From positions 5,150,501 to 5,214,500 of the forward strand of contig NZ_CP095049.1 in NCBI RefSeq assembly GCF_022919135.1: DNA of 64,000 bases, given 5' to 3'. This document shows, piece by piece, positions 53,542 through 62,600 of this stretch (the stretch's first letter is position 1; every line of letters starts with the position of its first letter). The stretch is from Hymenobacter cellulosivorans. GTDB lineage: Bacteria > Bacteroidota > Bacteroidia > Cytophagales > Hymenobacteraceae. The notes below the pieces were generated by a model. That model was not told the DNA's origin. It made no database searches and was given only the letters and a program-made list of their open reading frames with translations. The translations under genes and the position numbers were made by a program.

Positions 53542-54525
53542 TTAAGCGGCCGAAGCAGCGGTGCGCAGGGCTTGCACAATAGCGTTGGGACCCAGCTTGA
53601 GCTTGTAGGCGTTGTGCTTGAAGGCCTTGGCCCCCTGCATGGCTACTTCCGCAGCCTGCCGGAACGAGGCCTCGGTAGCGGGCTTGCCGACCAGCATCTG
53701 CTCGGCGGCCGTCAGGCGCCAGGGCTTGTGGGCCACGCCGCCCATAGCCAGCCGCGCTGCCTTAATGGTGTTGTTTTCAATATCGAGGGCCGCCGCTACC
53801 GACAGCAGGGCAAAGGCATAAGAAGCCCGCTCCCGCACTTTCTGGTAGTGCACGTACTTTGTGAAAGGTCCGTCGGGCACCTCCACGGCTGTTATCAGCT
53901 CCCCTTTTTCCAGGTTGGTATCCTTTTCGGGCGTGTCGCCGGGCAAGCGGTGAAAGTCGGCAAAGGGAATGCTCCGGTCACCTTTCGGTCCGCTCACCAG
54001 CACCGTCGCATCGAGGGCAACCAGGGCTACACTCATGTCGGACGGGTGCACGGCAATGCACTTGTCGGAAAAGCCAAAAATGGCGTGCATCCGGTTGATG
54101 CCCTCCAGGGCCCCACAGCCCGTGCCCGGCTCCCGCTTGTTGCAGGGCATGGCCAAATCGTAGAAGTAGGAACAGCGGGTGCGCTGCAGCATATTGCCGC
54201 CTACGGTAGCCATGTTGCGCAGCTGGGCCGAAGCGCCAGCGTTCAGAGCCTGGGCCAGCAGCGGCTGCCGCTCCCGTACCTGCTTATCGTCGGCCACGGC
54301 CGAGTTTAGGGCCAGGGCCCCGATGCGCAGCTTGCCCGGGTCGTGGTCAATCCGGGTTAGGGGCAGGCGGTTGATATCTACCAGCTTCTGGGGCGTGGCA
54401 ATACCGCGCTTCATCAAATCCACCAGGTTGGTGCCGCCGGCAATAAAGGTGGCGTTCGGGTCCTTGGTTACCGCGTCGATGGCGGCCTGCTGCTTGGTCG
54501 GCCGCACGTACTGAAACTGGTTCAT
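53542..54525 (-). CDS. FAD-binding subunit of molybdenum hydroxylase with extra iron-sulfur motif (PaoB-like)
   Basis: Medium subunit (327 aa from the ATG at 54525; a longer frame to 54594 is unlikely) passing electrons from the 2Fe-2S centres to FAD. FAD motifs are FIAGGTNLVDLMKRG and ATVGGNMLQRTRC. The segment RTRCSYFYDLAMPCNKREPGTG is followed by CGALEG; this Cys-rich insertion matches that of E. coli PaoB, where it binds a 4Fe-4S cluster. Its start overlaps the stop of the iron-sulfur subunit by four bases (ATGA), so translation is coupled. The molybdenum subunit follows after 13 bases. Confidence 0.92.
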   Translation of the reverse strand: MNQFQYVRPTKQQAAIDAVTKDPNATFIAGGTNLVDLMKRGIATPQKLVDINRLPLTRIDHDPGKLRIGALALNSAVADDKQVRERQPLLAQALNAGASAQLRNMATVGGNMLQRTRCSYFYDLAMPCNKREPGTGCGALEGINRMHAIFGFSDKCIAVHPSDMSVALVALDATVLVSGPKGDRSIPFADFHRLPGDTPEKDTNLEKGELITAVEVPDGPFTKYVHYQKVRERASYAFALLSVAAALDIENNTIKAARLAMGGVAHKPWRLTAAEQMLVGKPATEASFRQAAEVAMQGAKAFKHNAYKLKLGPNAIVQALRTAASAA

Positions 54526-55154
54526 ACCTTCTGTCCTCCGTTTTTCACTTCCTGAATGGCCGCCACAATATTGGAGTAGGCTCCGCACCGGCAAATGTTG
54601 CCGCTCATATATTCCCGGATTTCAGTTTCCGAACCAGCGTGGCCTTCGCGCACGCAGGCCACGGCCGACATAATCTGGCCGGGCGTGCAGTAGCCGCACT
54701 GGAATCCGTCGTGCTTAACGAAGGCCTCCTGCATAGGGTGCAGCTTGTCACCATCCGAAAGGCCCTCGATAGTGGTTATTTTTTTACCGTCGTGCATCAC
54801 GGCAAAGCTCAGGCAGCTGTTGACGCGCTGCCCGTCGACGTGCACGGTACAGGCCCCGCACTGCCCGTAGTCGCAGCCCTTTTTGGTGCCGGTCAGGTTG
54901 AGGTTTTCGCGGAGCAAATCCAGCAGTGTCGTGCGGGGCTCCACCGAGAGCTTGTACTTCTTGCCGTTTACTTCCAGCTTCAGCGGCACTTTTTCGAAAG
55001 CCCCGGCTACTTTTTCATCCAGCTCGAAGCTGGCCGCCTGAATTACCGGACCAGGTACCAGGGTGAAGGCCGTCAGCAGCGACGACTGCTTGAGAAAGGT
55101 GCGTCGGCCCTCGTCGCGGGGCGTCGGCTGATCAGATGGGGAAGACATAGACAT
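54522..55154 (-). CDS. 2Fe-2S subunit of molybdenum hydroxylase, Tat-exported (PaoA-like)
   Basis: Small subunit (210 aa) carrying two 2Fe-2S clusters. The Tat signal is DEGRRTFLKQSSLLTAFT, so the complex is probably periplasmic. The first cluster is a plant ferredoxin type (GCDYGQCGACTVHVDG, then NSCLSF); the second is in QCGYCTPGQIMS and NICRCGAYSNIVAAI. This is the first gene of the operon. The export signal on this subunit, with none on its partners, matches the hitch-hiker export of PaoABC. Molybdenum cofactor genes are not in the window. Confidence 0.93.
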   Translation of the reverse strand: MSMSSPSDQPTPRDEGRRTFLKQSSLLTAFTLVPGPVIQAASFELDEKVAGAFEKVPLKLEVNGKKYKLSVEPRTTLLDLLRENLNLTGTKKGCDYGQCGACTVHVDGQRVNSCLSFAVMHDGKKITTIEGLSDGDKLHPMQEAFVKHDGFQCGYCTPGQIMSAVACVREGHAGSETEIREYMSGNICRCGAYSNIVAAIQEVKNGGQKV

Positions 55155-55362
55155 GAGGAAAGAAAAGTCGGAGGAAAGGCCCAGAACAGTGGGGCGGCCA
55201 CGCTACCGCGCTTCGCCCCAGTTCTTGTAACTACGGAACAGGCCGTCGGGTTAAGGCTGAGCTGAAGAAAATTTGGCCGGATTAAAACGGTTTAGCGCCA
55301 ATCAAACGCCCGGCAACGCTTTAGCCAATCTTATTTACCGCGGCGTGAGGGTCGAAAAAGCA

Positions 55363-55395
55363 AAAGCCCTCGGTCAACAAATGACCAAGGGCTTT
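55363..55395 (-). terminator. Terminator of the FtsX-like permease gene
   Basis: Stem AAAGCCCTCGGTCA/TGACCAAGGGCTTT with one mismatch, 29 bases beyond the permease stop codon. It separates it from the iron-sulfur subunit gene. Confidence 0.8.
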
Positions 55396-55423
55396 GAGAA
55401 ATGTTGCGTGGCTGCCGGGCCGG

Positions 55424-56638
55424 CTAGTCGAACTTGATAGCTGCCACGGGGCGAATTCGGGAAATCAGGTAAGTCGGAATCAGCACGGCCAGCAAAGACG
55501 TTAGGAAGGTAGCCACGTTGAGAATAACGACCATCGTGGGGTCCCAGAAAATCGGCACCCGGTCCATGTAGTAATTTTCGGGGTCGAGCGGAATGGGATG
55601 GAAATAGTACTGAATAGCACAGAAGCCCAGCCCGATCAGGTTGCCGTAGACCATGCCCCGCAGCGTCAGGCTCAGGCCCCGGTAGAAGAACATGCTGCGA
55701 ATCTGGTTGTCGGTGGCCCCCAGGGCCTTGAGCACCCCAATCATGTTGGTACGCTCCAGAATCATGATAAAAATGGTGGCTACCATATTAAAAGTCGCCA
55801 CGAAGATGATCAGGATCAGGAAGATGACCACGTTGCGGTTCAGCAGCTTGAGCCAGTCGAAGAGCTGGGCGTATTGGTCGGTGATTTTGTCGAGCTTGAG
55901 GTCGTAGCGCAGGTTTTCGTACATGTGGTCCGAAACTGGGTCGAGCTGGTTGAAATCCTTGAGCACGACTTCCACGCCGCCTACTAGGGAATCGGGCCAG
56001 GCGTTGAGCTCCCGGATCTGGCGAATGTCGCCGATGATGTAGACCTCGTCAAACTCGTCGAGGCCGGTCTGGTAGATGCCCTTGACGTTGAATTTGCGCA
56101 CCCGCGGCGGATTCTGAATGAAGTAGAACAAGGCTTCGTCGCCGACTTTCAGACGCAGCTTGTCGGCCACTTTGCGGCTGAGCAGCACGTCGGTGCTGGC
56201 CGCCGAATCCGGAAACGACAGAAATTTGCCGGCCACCAAGTTGGTGCGCATGGGTGAAGGACCATCTTGTTCATCGATGCCCTTGAGCACCACGCCCAGC
56301 ACTTCTTCCTTGGTTTTGATGATAGCCGTTTTGCGGGCAAACGACTGGGTCGACTTCACCTGCTTGAAGCGGTGTAAGTCCTTGATTAGCCGCGGGCCAC
56401 CAATGGGCTCAACCTCCAGGGAGTTGTTGGTATCGTACTTGCTGACCTGCAGGTGGGCGCCGAAGGAAAAGATCTTGCTTTGAATCTCATTGCGGAATCC
56501 TTCCAGGATGGCAAACGACACAATCATGACGGCCACCCCCAGCGCAATGCTGATAATGGCTATTTTTGTCACCGACGAGGTAAAAGACCCGGTGTCGGCT
56601 CCGTCAATCTTATTGGATATGTACCGCGAGATGTTCAC
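55424..56638 (-). CDS. FtsX-family ABC permease (LolE/LolC-like)
   Basis: A 404-residue permease of the MacB/FtsX fold, with a first membrane segment at about 23-46 (KIAIISIALGVAVMIVSFAIL), a large periplasmic domain at 60-265, and three more segments from 268 on (VIFLILIIFVATFNMVATIF, RGMVYGNLIGLGFCAIQYYF, TFLTSLLAVLIPTYL). EGFRNEIQSKIFSFGAHLQV, ILERTNMIGVLKALGATDNQ and IRPVAAIKFD match lipoprotein-release permeases. It starts at GTG 56638. No ATPase is adjacent, so LolD must be elsewhere. Role in lipoprotein release is the likeliest reading. Confidence 0.9.
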   Translation of the reverse strand: MNISRYISNKIDGADTGSFTSSVTKIAIISIALGVAVMIVSFAILEGFRNEIQSKIFSFGAHLQVSKYDTNNSLEVEPIGGPRLIKDLHRFKQVKSTQSFARKTAIIKTKEEVLGVVLKGIDEQDGPSPMRTNLVAGKFLSFPDSAASTDVLLSRKVADKLRLKVGDEALFYFIQNPPRVRKFNVKGIYQTGLDEFDEVYIIGDIRQIRELNAWPDSLVGGVEVVLKDFNQLDPVSDHMYENLRYDLKLDKITDQYAQLFDWLKLLNRNVVIFLILIIFVATFNMVATIFIMILERTNMIGVLKALGATDNQIRSMFFYRGLSLTLRGMVYGNLIGLGFCAIQYYFHPIPLDPENYYMDRVPIFWDPTMVVILNVATFLTSLLAVLIPTYLISRIRPVAAIKFD

Positions 56639-56686
56639 TGGCGTAAAGCTACGTGTCTACGTTCAGTTTCCTAGCTTCGTTTCCTG

Positions 56687-57922
56687 ATGCCTTCTTCAAT
56701 CTTCTGCGGCCTCCTCGGCCTGACGCTCTTCGTGGGCGACTGTAGCCCCTCACCCACCCGCCTGGCCAAGCACGGTATAACGCCCGAAACACCAGCCCAG
56801 GCTGCCCCAGCGTCTGCGGCTGGTCTGCAGATGGGCGCGGCCCAATTCGGCAAGTATCTGCCCCAGCTCCAGGGCAAACGCGTGGGACTGGTCGTAAACC
56901 AAACTTCTCTGGTCGGCCGCTCCCACCTGGTGGACACGCTGCTGGCCCAGGGCGTACAGGTAAAAGTCATTTTTGCGCCCGAACACGGTTTTCGGGGTGA
57001 AGAGGCCGACGGGGCAACTATCAAGGACGGGCGCGACACGCGCAGCGGCCTGCCGGTAAAGTCGCTCTACGGCAAGAGCAAGAAGCCTTCGGCCGAAATG
57101 CTGGCCGACATCGACGTACTGATCTTCGACATTCAGGACGTGGGAGTGCGGTTTTACACCTTTATCAGCACGATGCACTACGTGATGGAAGCTGCCGCCG
57201 AGCAGGGCAAAAGCGTCATCGTGCTGGACCGGCCCAACCCCAACGGTTTTTACGTGGACGGACCGGTGCTGGAGCCCCAGCACAAGTCCTTCGTGGGCAT
57301 GCACCCCATTCCAATAGTCCATGGGCTGACGGTGGGGGAGCTGGCCCAGATGATAAACGGCGAAAAGTGGCTGGCCGGCGGCAAGCAATGCCCGCTGACA
57401 GTGGTACCCGTAGCAGGCTACACCCACAATACCCGCTACGAGCTGCCGGTGCGGCCTTCGCCCAACCTGCCCAACGCCCACGCCGTGCTGCTCTACCCCA
57501 CGATTTGCTTGTTTGAGGGCACTAACGTCAGCGTGGGCCGGGGTACGGAAGCGCCGTTCGAGTTCATCGGCGCCCCTACCCAGCCTACTTCCCGCCCGTT
57601 CAGCTTCACGCCCCGGCCCACCACCGGCTCGCCCCAGCCGCCACTGAACGGGCAGAAGTGCTACGGCCAGGATTTGCGCAAGCTCCCCATGACCGAGTCC
57701 GGTGGCTTCACGCTGCGCTACCTGATTGACTTCTATAAGCAGAGCACGGCCAAGGACAAGTTTTTCGGCAAGTACTTCGAGCAGCTGACCGGCACCAACT
57801 CGCTCAGGGAAATGGTGGTGGCGGGCAAGTCAGAAAAGGAAATTCGCAAAGCCTGGGAGCCAAAGCTGAGCCAGTACAAGGCTATGCGCAAGAAGTACCT
57901 GCTGTATCCGGACTTCAAGTAA
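56687..57922 (+). CDS. DUF1343 exo-beta-N-acetylmuramidase-like protein (NamZ-like)
   Basis: A 411-residue exported protein. Its N-terminus (IFCGLLGLTLFVGDCSPSP) has a signal with a Cys that could be lipidated. Family marks of the NamZ/DUF1343 group are RVGLVVNQTSLVGRSHLVDT, FAPEHGFRGEEADGA, DTRSGLPVKSLYGKSKKP, FDIQDVGVRFYTFISTMHYV, DRPNPNGFYVDGPV and EGTNVSVGRGTEAPFEFIGAP. NamZ in Tannerella and Bacillus removes terminal N-acetylmuramic acid from peptidoglycan fragments; acting in wall recycling or scavenging is inferred. A cluster of inverted repeats follows. Confidence 0.9.
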   Translation: MPSSIFCGLLGLTLFVGDCSPSPTRLAKHGITPETPAQAAPASAAGLQMGAAQFGKYLPQLQGKRVGLVVNQTSLVGRSHLVDTLLAQGVQVKVIFAPEHGFRGEEADGATIKDGRDTRSGLPVKSLYGKSKKPSAEMLADIDVLIFDIQDVGVRFYTFISTMHYVMEAAAEQGKSVIVLDRPNPNGFYVDGPVLEPQHKSFVGMHPIPIVHGLTVGELAQMINGEKWLAGGKQCPLTVVPVAGYTHNTRYELPVRPSPNLPNAHAVLLYPTICLFEGTNVSVGRGTEAPFEFIGAPTQPTSRPFSFTPRPTTGSPQPPLNGQKCYGQDLRKLPMTESGGFTLRYLIDFYKQSTAKDKFFGKYFEQLTGTNSLREMVVAGKSEKEIRKAWEPKLSQYKAMRKKYLLYPDFK

Positions 57923-57925
57923 AAC

Positions 57926-58012
57926 TCACGCAGTGTCTCGCAGTGGACGGCGCAGTGTCTCGCAGTGTCGTCCCAGCGGGCCACTGCGTAATCCACTGCG
58001 AGACACTGCGTG
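57926..58012. repeat. 21-bp inverted repeat with extra direct copy
   Basis: CACGCAGTGTCTCGCAGTGG plus A (57926-57946) and its exact complement (57992-58012) flank a third, partial copy GCAGTGTCTCGCAGTG near 57950. It lies between the NamZ-like gene and fmt and resembles dispersed palindromic elements; it could also act as a weak terminator. Confidence 0.85.
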
Positions 58013-58023
58013 AAATACTACAT

Positions 58024-58962
58024 ATGCTAAGAATCATCTTCATGGGCACGCCCGAATTTGCCGTGCCTACGCTCGAAACCCTGCAAGCTTGGCCCGGCTG
58101 CGAGGTCGTGGCCGTCATTACGGCGCCCGATAAACCCGCGGGTCGGGGTCGGCAGCTGGCCGAGTCAGCGGTGAAGCAGGCGGCCGTGACCTACGGCATC
58201 CCAGTACTGCAGCCCACCAATCTGAAGTCGCCGGAGTTTCAGCAGGAGCTGCGCAGCTATGCAGCCGATTTGCAGGTGGTAGTGGCGTTCCGCATGCTGC
58301 CCGAGGCGGTGTGGAATATGCCCCGGTTGGGCTCCATCAATATCCATGCTTCGCTCCTGCCCCAGTACCGCGGGGCGGCGCCCATCAACTGGGCTTTGAT
58401 TCACGGCGAGAAGGAAACCGGCGTCACCTCCTTTTTCCTGCAGCACGAAATTGATACCGGCAACCTGATTTTTCAGGACGTCGTGCCCATTGCCGACGAG
58501 GACGACTTCGGGGCGCTATACGAGAAGCTAAAAGCCGCCGGGGCTCAGCTAGCCCTACGCACCGTGCAGGCCATTGCCGAGGGCACCGCGCCCAGTATTC
58601 CGCAGGCTATGGGGCAGGAATTACGCTCGGCACCCAAAATCCAGAAAGAAACCGGCCGCCTCGAGGTGCAGCAGCCCGCCGCTGCGCTGGTCAACCTGGT
58701 GCGGGGCCTCTGCCCCATTCCCACCGCTTTCACCCAGCTACCCGACGGCCGCACCCTCAAGATTTTCCGCGCTAAAGCTCTGACGGAAGCCGCCGAAGCG
58801 CCCGGCACCTGGACCACCGACGGCCGCACGTACCTGCGCCTGCACACCGGCCAGGGCCAGCTCGAGTTGCTCGACGTGCAGCTCGAAGGCAAGAAGCGAA
58901 TGCCCGTCGTAGAATTTCTGCGGGGCTTCAACAGTGCCGTTCTTACCTCCCCTGCCGTATGA
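58024..58962 (+). CDS. fmt: Methionyl-tRNA formyltransferase
   Basis: Formylates initiator Met-tRNA with 10-formyl-THF. The ATG at 58024 begins LRIIFMGTPEFAVPTLETL; a longer frame from 57943 crosses the repeat and is rejected. Motifs are KPAGRGRQL, then INIHASLLPQYRGAAPINWA (active-site N-x-H-x-S-L-L-P) and HEIDTGNLI with the catalytic Asp. The C-terminal OB-like domain ends GFNSAVLTSP. The 312-residue length is usual. Its stop overlaps the folA start (ATGA), linking two folate-dependent genes. Confidence 0.96.
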   Translation: MLRIIFMGTPEFAVPTLETLQAWPGCEVVAVITAPDKPAGRGRQLAESAVKQAAVTYGIPVLQPTNLKSPEFQQELRSYAADLQVVVAFRMLPEAVWNMPRLGSINIHASLLPQYRGAAPINWALIHGEKETGVTSFFLQHEIDTGNLIFQDVVPIADEDDFGALYEKLKAAGAQLALRTVQAIAEGTAPSIPQAMGQELRSAPKIQKETGRLEVQQPAAALVNLVRGLCPIPTAFTQLPDGRTLKIFRAKALTEAAEAPGTWTTDGRTYLRLHTGQGQLELLDVQLEGKKRMPVVEFLRGFNSAVLTSPAV

Positions 58963-59444
58963 TAGCCTTAGTTGTAGCCGTGGCCGATAACGGCGTTATC
59001 GGGCGGGATAACCAGCTGATCTGGCACTTGCCGGACGATTTAAAGCACTTCAAAAATCTCACGCTGAACCACCCCATTATCATGGGGCGGCGCACCTTCG
59101 AAGCCATTGGCCGGCCCTTGCCCAAGCGGCGCAACATCGTGGTAACCCGGCAGGCCGACTGGCAGGTTGAGGGCTGCGAAACGGCCTACTCCGTGCCCGA
59201 CGCGCTGGAAACGGCCCACACCACCGACGAGGACATCTTTGTTATTGGCGGGGGCGAAATTTACCGCCAGGCCCTGCCCGCCGCCGACACCGTGTTCCTG
59301 ACTGAAGTGCACCACGACTTCGAAGGTGACACGGTGTTTCCGGACCTCTCGCCGCTGGAGTGGCGCGAGGAAACCCGGGAGCGGCACGAGCCCGACGACA
59401 AGCACGCCTACGCCTTCAGCTTCGTGACGCTTCGGCGGCGGTAG
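58959..59444 (+). CDS. folA: Dihydrofolate reductase
   Basis: NADPH-dependent reduction of dihydrofolate to tetrahydrofolate. The 161-residue protein begins IALVVAVADNGVIGRDNQL with IWHLPDDLKHFKNLT (the Asp of the active site in PDDLKHF), then IIMGRRTFEAIGRPLPKRRN, IFVIGGGEIYRQALP and FLTEVHHDFEGDTVFP. It overlaps the fmt stop codon by four bases, so translation is coupled, and it provides folate cofactor for the same formylation step. The trimethoprim-binding region looks ordinary. Confidence 0.96.
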   Translation: MIALVVAVADNGVIGRDNQLIWHLPDDLKHFKNLTLNHPIIMGRRTFEAIGRPLPKRRNIVVTRQADWQVEGCETAYSVPDALETAHTTDEDIFVIGGGEIYRQALPAADTVFLTEVHHDFEGDTVFPDLSPLEWREETRERHEPDDKHAYAFSFVTLRRR

Positions 59445-59616
59445 GCGCAGTGGCCGTTGAAGCCAGATCTGCCTGCTGAGGCTCGGGGCCGGCCAGACAT
59501 ACCGGTCGTAGAGGCTTTGAGAAGCGCTGAAGCAGCCTCACGGTTTCGGAACGAATGATCTAGGCCAGCAAGGATACTTGGGTAACTGATTAGTACGGGC
59601 TCTGGCTTTACTAACA

Positions 59617-59649
59617 CAAAAGAGGCAGCCGGATCGGCTGCCTCTTTTG
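59617..59649. terminator. Terminator shared by folA and the PorU2-like gene
   Basis: Stem CAAAAGAGGCAGCC/GGCTGCCTCTTTTG around a short loop, between the convergent genes. Confidence 0.9.
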
Positions 59650-59672
59650 CAATAAACCCTTAACCCTACCGC

Positions 59673-62600
59673 TTAACGCAGCAGAACAAGCTTGCCCCAC
59701 CCGTTCTTGAAGGCCTTGTCGGCTACGGTGTTGCGGCGCTCAAACTGATTCTGCGGGTCGTCCATGACCACGCGGTATAGGTAAGTACCGTTGGCCAGCC
59801 GGTCGCCGTACTCGTCGGTGCCATCCCAGGCATAGTCGGTGATGTTGTTACCGATGCGCACGATGCCCATTTCCTGCATCATAATTTCGCGTACCACCTT
59901 ACCCGTCAGCGTCATGATCTGGATTTTCATGTTGCGCGGCAGCTCGGCCCCGGTCAGGGTAAAGACGAACTTGGCCTTGTGGGTAATTGGGTTGGGGTAC
60001 GGGAAGATGTTAGTAATGGAAGAGGCGTTGACGACTTCAAACTGCACCTTGTAGTTTTCCGTGCCGGCCGAGCGGCCGGTAGCGTCGCGGCCCTGCACTT
60101 CCAGCGTGTACTGCCCATCGGTCAGTGGCTCGGCCTGGCCCGGCTCGTAGTCAATGCGGGCGGTACCCTTGGCGGGGTCGGTGGTGAAGGTCACGTTTGA
60201 GGCCATCAGGTCGACCTTTTTCGGCATACCATTGCGCGGCGTCAGCACCAAGTCGAAGGCGTTGCGGTCGGTGATGGGCCGTCGAAGGTCCTCGTCGGTC
60301 AGTACCACCGAAATAACGGGCCGCGGCGAAACGATGTCGCCGTTGAGGATGCGCTGCCCATCGAAGGCTACGTCCAGTACGGGCGGCACGCTGCGGTCCT
60401 CTATCTGGAAGGAGGGAATCGACAGGTCGTTGTTGAAATAGAACAGCTCGGGCAGGCGGCGGCCCTTCTCATTAATGTTGAGCGTAATGGAACCGGTAAT
60501 GTCCCCGTAGAGTCCATCAAGGATGCTTAGCTCGGCGTCGAAGGCAATAGTACCGTTGGCGTTCAGAGCATTCAGCGGGATTTCCTTGGAGATTTCCTTC
60601 GTGGCGCTGCGCAGCCTGAAAGTAGCCTTCAGCGGGGTGCCAAAGGGCAGAGCCGATACGTTCTGGAAGATAACCGGCACTCGAATGATGCCGTCACCTT
60701 TGGCCTGCTCGGCCAGGGTAGCAGGGTCGTAGGCCTTGGGCGTTTTAGCCAGCACCGAGTCGCGCCGCACAATGCCTTCGGGGTAGCCCCGGTAGGTTAC
60801 CAGCAGCTGCTTGATCTGCGGGGCCGTGCGGTTGACGGCATCCGTGGCGGTGAGTGCCAACTGCAGATACGGATAGGTCTTGGCATTAATATTCGCCAGC
60901 GAGTACGCCCGGTTTGTCACATTGGTATCAAACACCCGGCTCACGCCCAGCGTATCGATACCGACCAGCTGCAGCTTGTAGCTGTCCGAAGGCTCGGTCC
61001 GGATGGTGTGGTGCAGCGTGGTCCACTCCTGGGCCGGACCGATGCGGACCGAAGCCAGCGTGCCGGTGGTTCCGAAGGTGTTCAGCGCGCCGCTGAGCGT
61101 AACAACTTGGCTGTTGCGCGGCACCGTACTGCTGGTAGAGGCCGTAGCTTCCTGGGCAGTGCCTACGCCTTTGCGGCTGAAGAGCGCGTAGGGGTCACTG
61201 TCCTGCAAGGAGTTGATGCGCTGAGCACCCAGGGCCGTGAAAGCCGCCTTCAGCGCGGGTGAAAACGAGCTGAAGTTGACTTTATTCACTGAAACCAGGG
61301 CCACGTAGGCTCCCTGCGGAATGTTGGTCAGCAGGCTCAGCAGCTGGGCCTGGCGCGCCGAGGCATTGATATTGTCTGCGTCTTTGCTGGCAAAGTGGTA
61401 GTACGGATTGGGCGCCTGCCCGCAGGAATCGTAGGGGCCACCGCCGATGTTGCGCAGGGGCTTGAGCGTAATTCCGTCGTATACCGCAACGAGAATGTTG
61501 GGCGAGTTCACGCCGCAATCCACGTTGTTTACCGGCTCGGCACCCAGCTGAATACCGTAACCTGGCTGGTACGTCACGGCCGAGCCGTCGCCTCCCCCCT
61601 TGGTTTGCAGATTTATGGCTTGCGTAATCGGGTCGAAGCTCCACTTGCCCGAGGGCGCCGCCACGTTCAGGCCCGTTAGTTCGTCGCGCTTGTACTGACC
61701 GTGGTGGCTTTGCGACCAGCCGCCGGTAGTGCCACGCACCACCCGGAAGGAGCTGGTGCTCCACTCTTTGTTTTCGCCGGCGGAGGGCGTTTCGAAGCGC
61801 ATCCGCCAGTACCACACCACACTGTCGCGGCCGGCCAGGGTAGGCAGCTTGGGCCGCCAGTCGGCCAGCAGCGCCGCGTTGATTTTGGTGCGCATAATAA
61901 CCGCGCTATTGAAAGTCGGTACGGTATCCAGCTCCAGCTCAAAGCCCCGGACGGGCCCAGCCGGGTCGTTGGTTTGGCCCACCAGACGCACGTTGTTGGG
62001 AGCTACCAGGGCAAATTCCGGCGGATTCAGCAGCGTTACGCCTTCTTGCAGGAACACGAAGTCGTATTTTGCCTGGTTGTTGGTTTCGCTGAGCTCGGCA
62101 ATCTTATTCTGGTGGTCCAGAGTTACCGTAAAGGTGCTGTTACCGAAGACCTTTGCGGGGCTTGGTGGGTTGTTCAGGATGAAGACATACGTGGTATCAC
62201 CCAGCAGAACTGGGGGCCTCTCGCTCCGGGTTGTTGTCTCCGTTGCCTGACCGGAATCGTACTTGCGTTCAATCAGGAAGTCCAACTGATTCCGGATGAC
62301 CTTGCCCGTATTTTTCACCCGTACCAGCAGTTTAAAGCTTTCGGATTTGGCCCGCACCGGTTCCGAACCTACGGGCCGAATTTCCAGGGCCGGAGACCCG
62401 AAGGTGTAGTCAGGCTGCAGGGGGGAATACATGCGTAGGGCCGGATCGGCGTGCCACACGGTGCCCATCCAGGAGCTGATGGCCGATTCTGATATAAAGG
62501 CCGTTTTCTGCAAGCGGCGAATGGCTTCGTTCTGCACGTCGGCCACCGGGCGGCTGTACCATACCGGGTCGTTGAGCAGCACCTGAAAGATAGAATCCTG

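Noticed and set aside
52590..53582. 330-codon plus-strand frame
   Set aside because: Antisense to the molybdopterin subunit gene.
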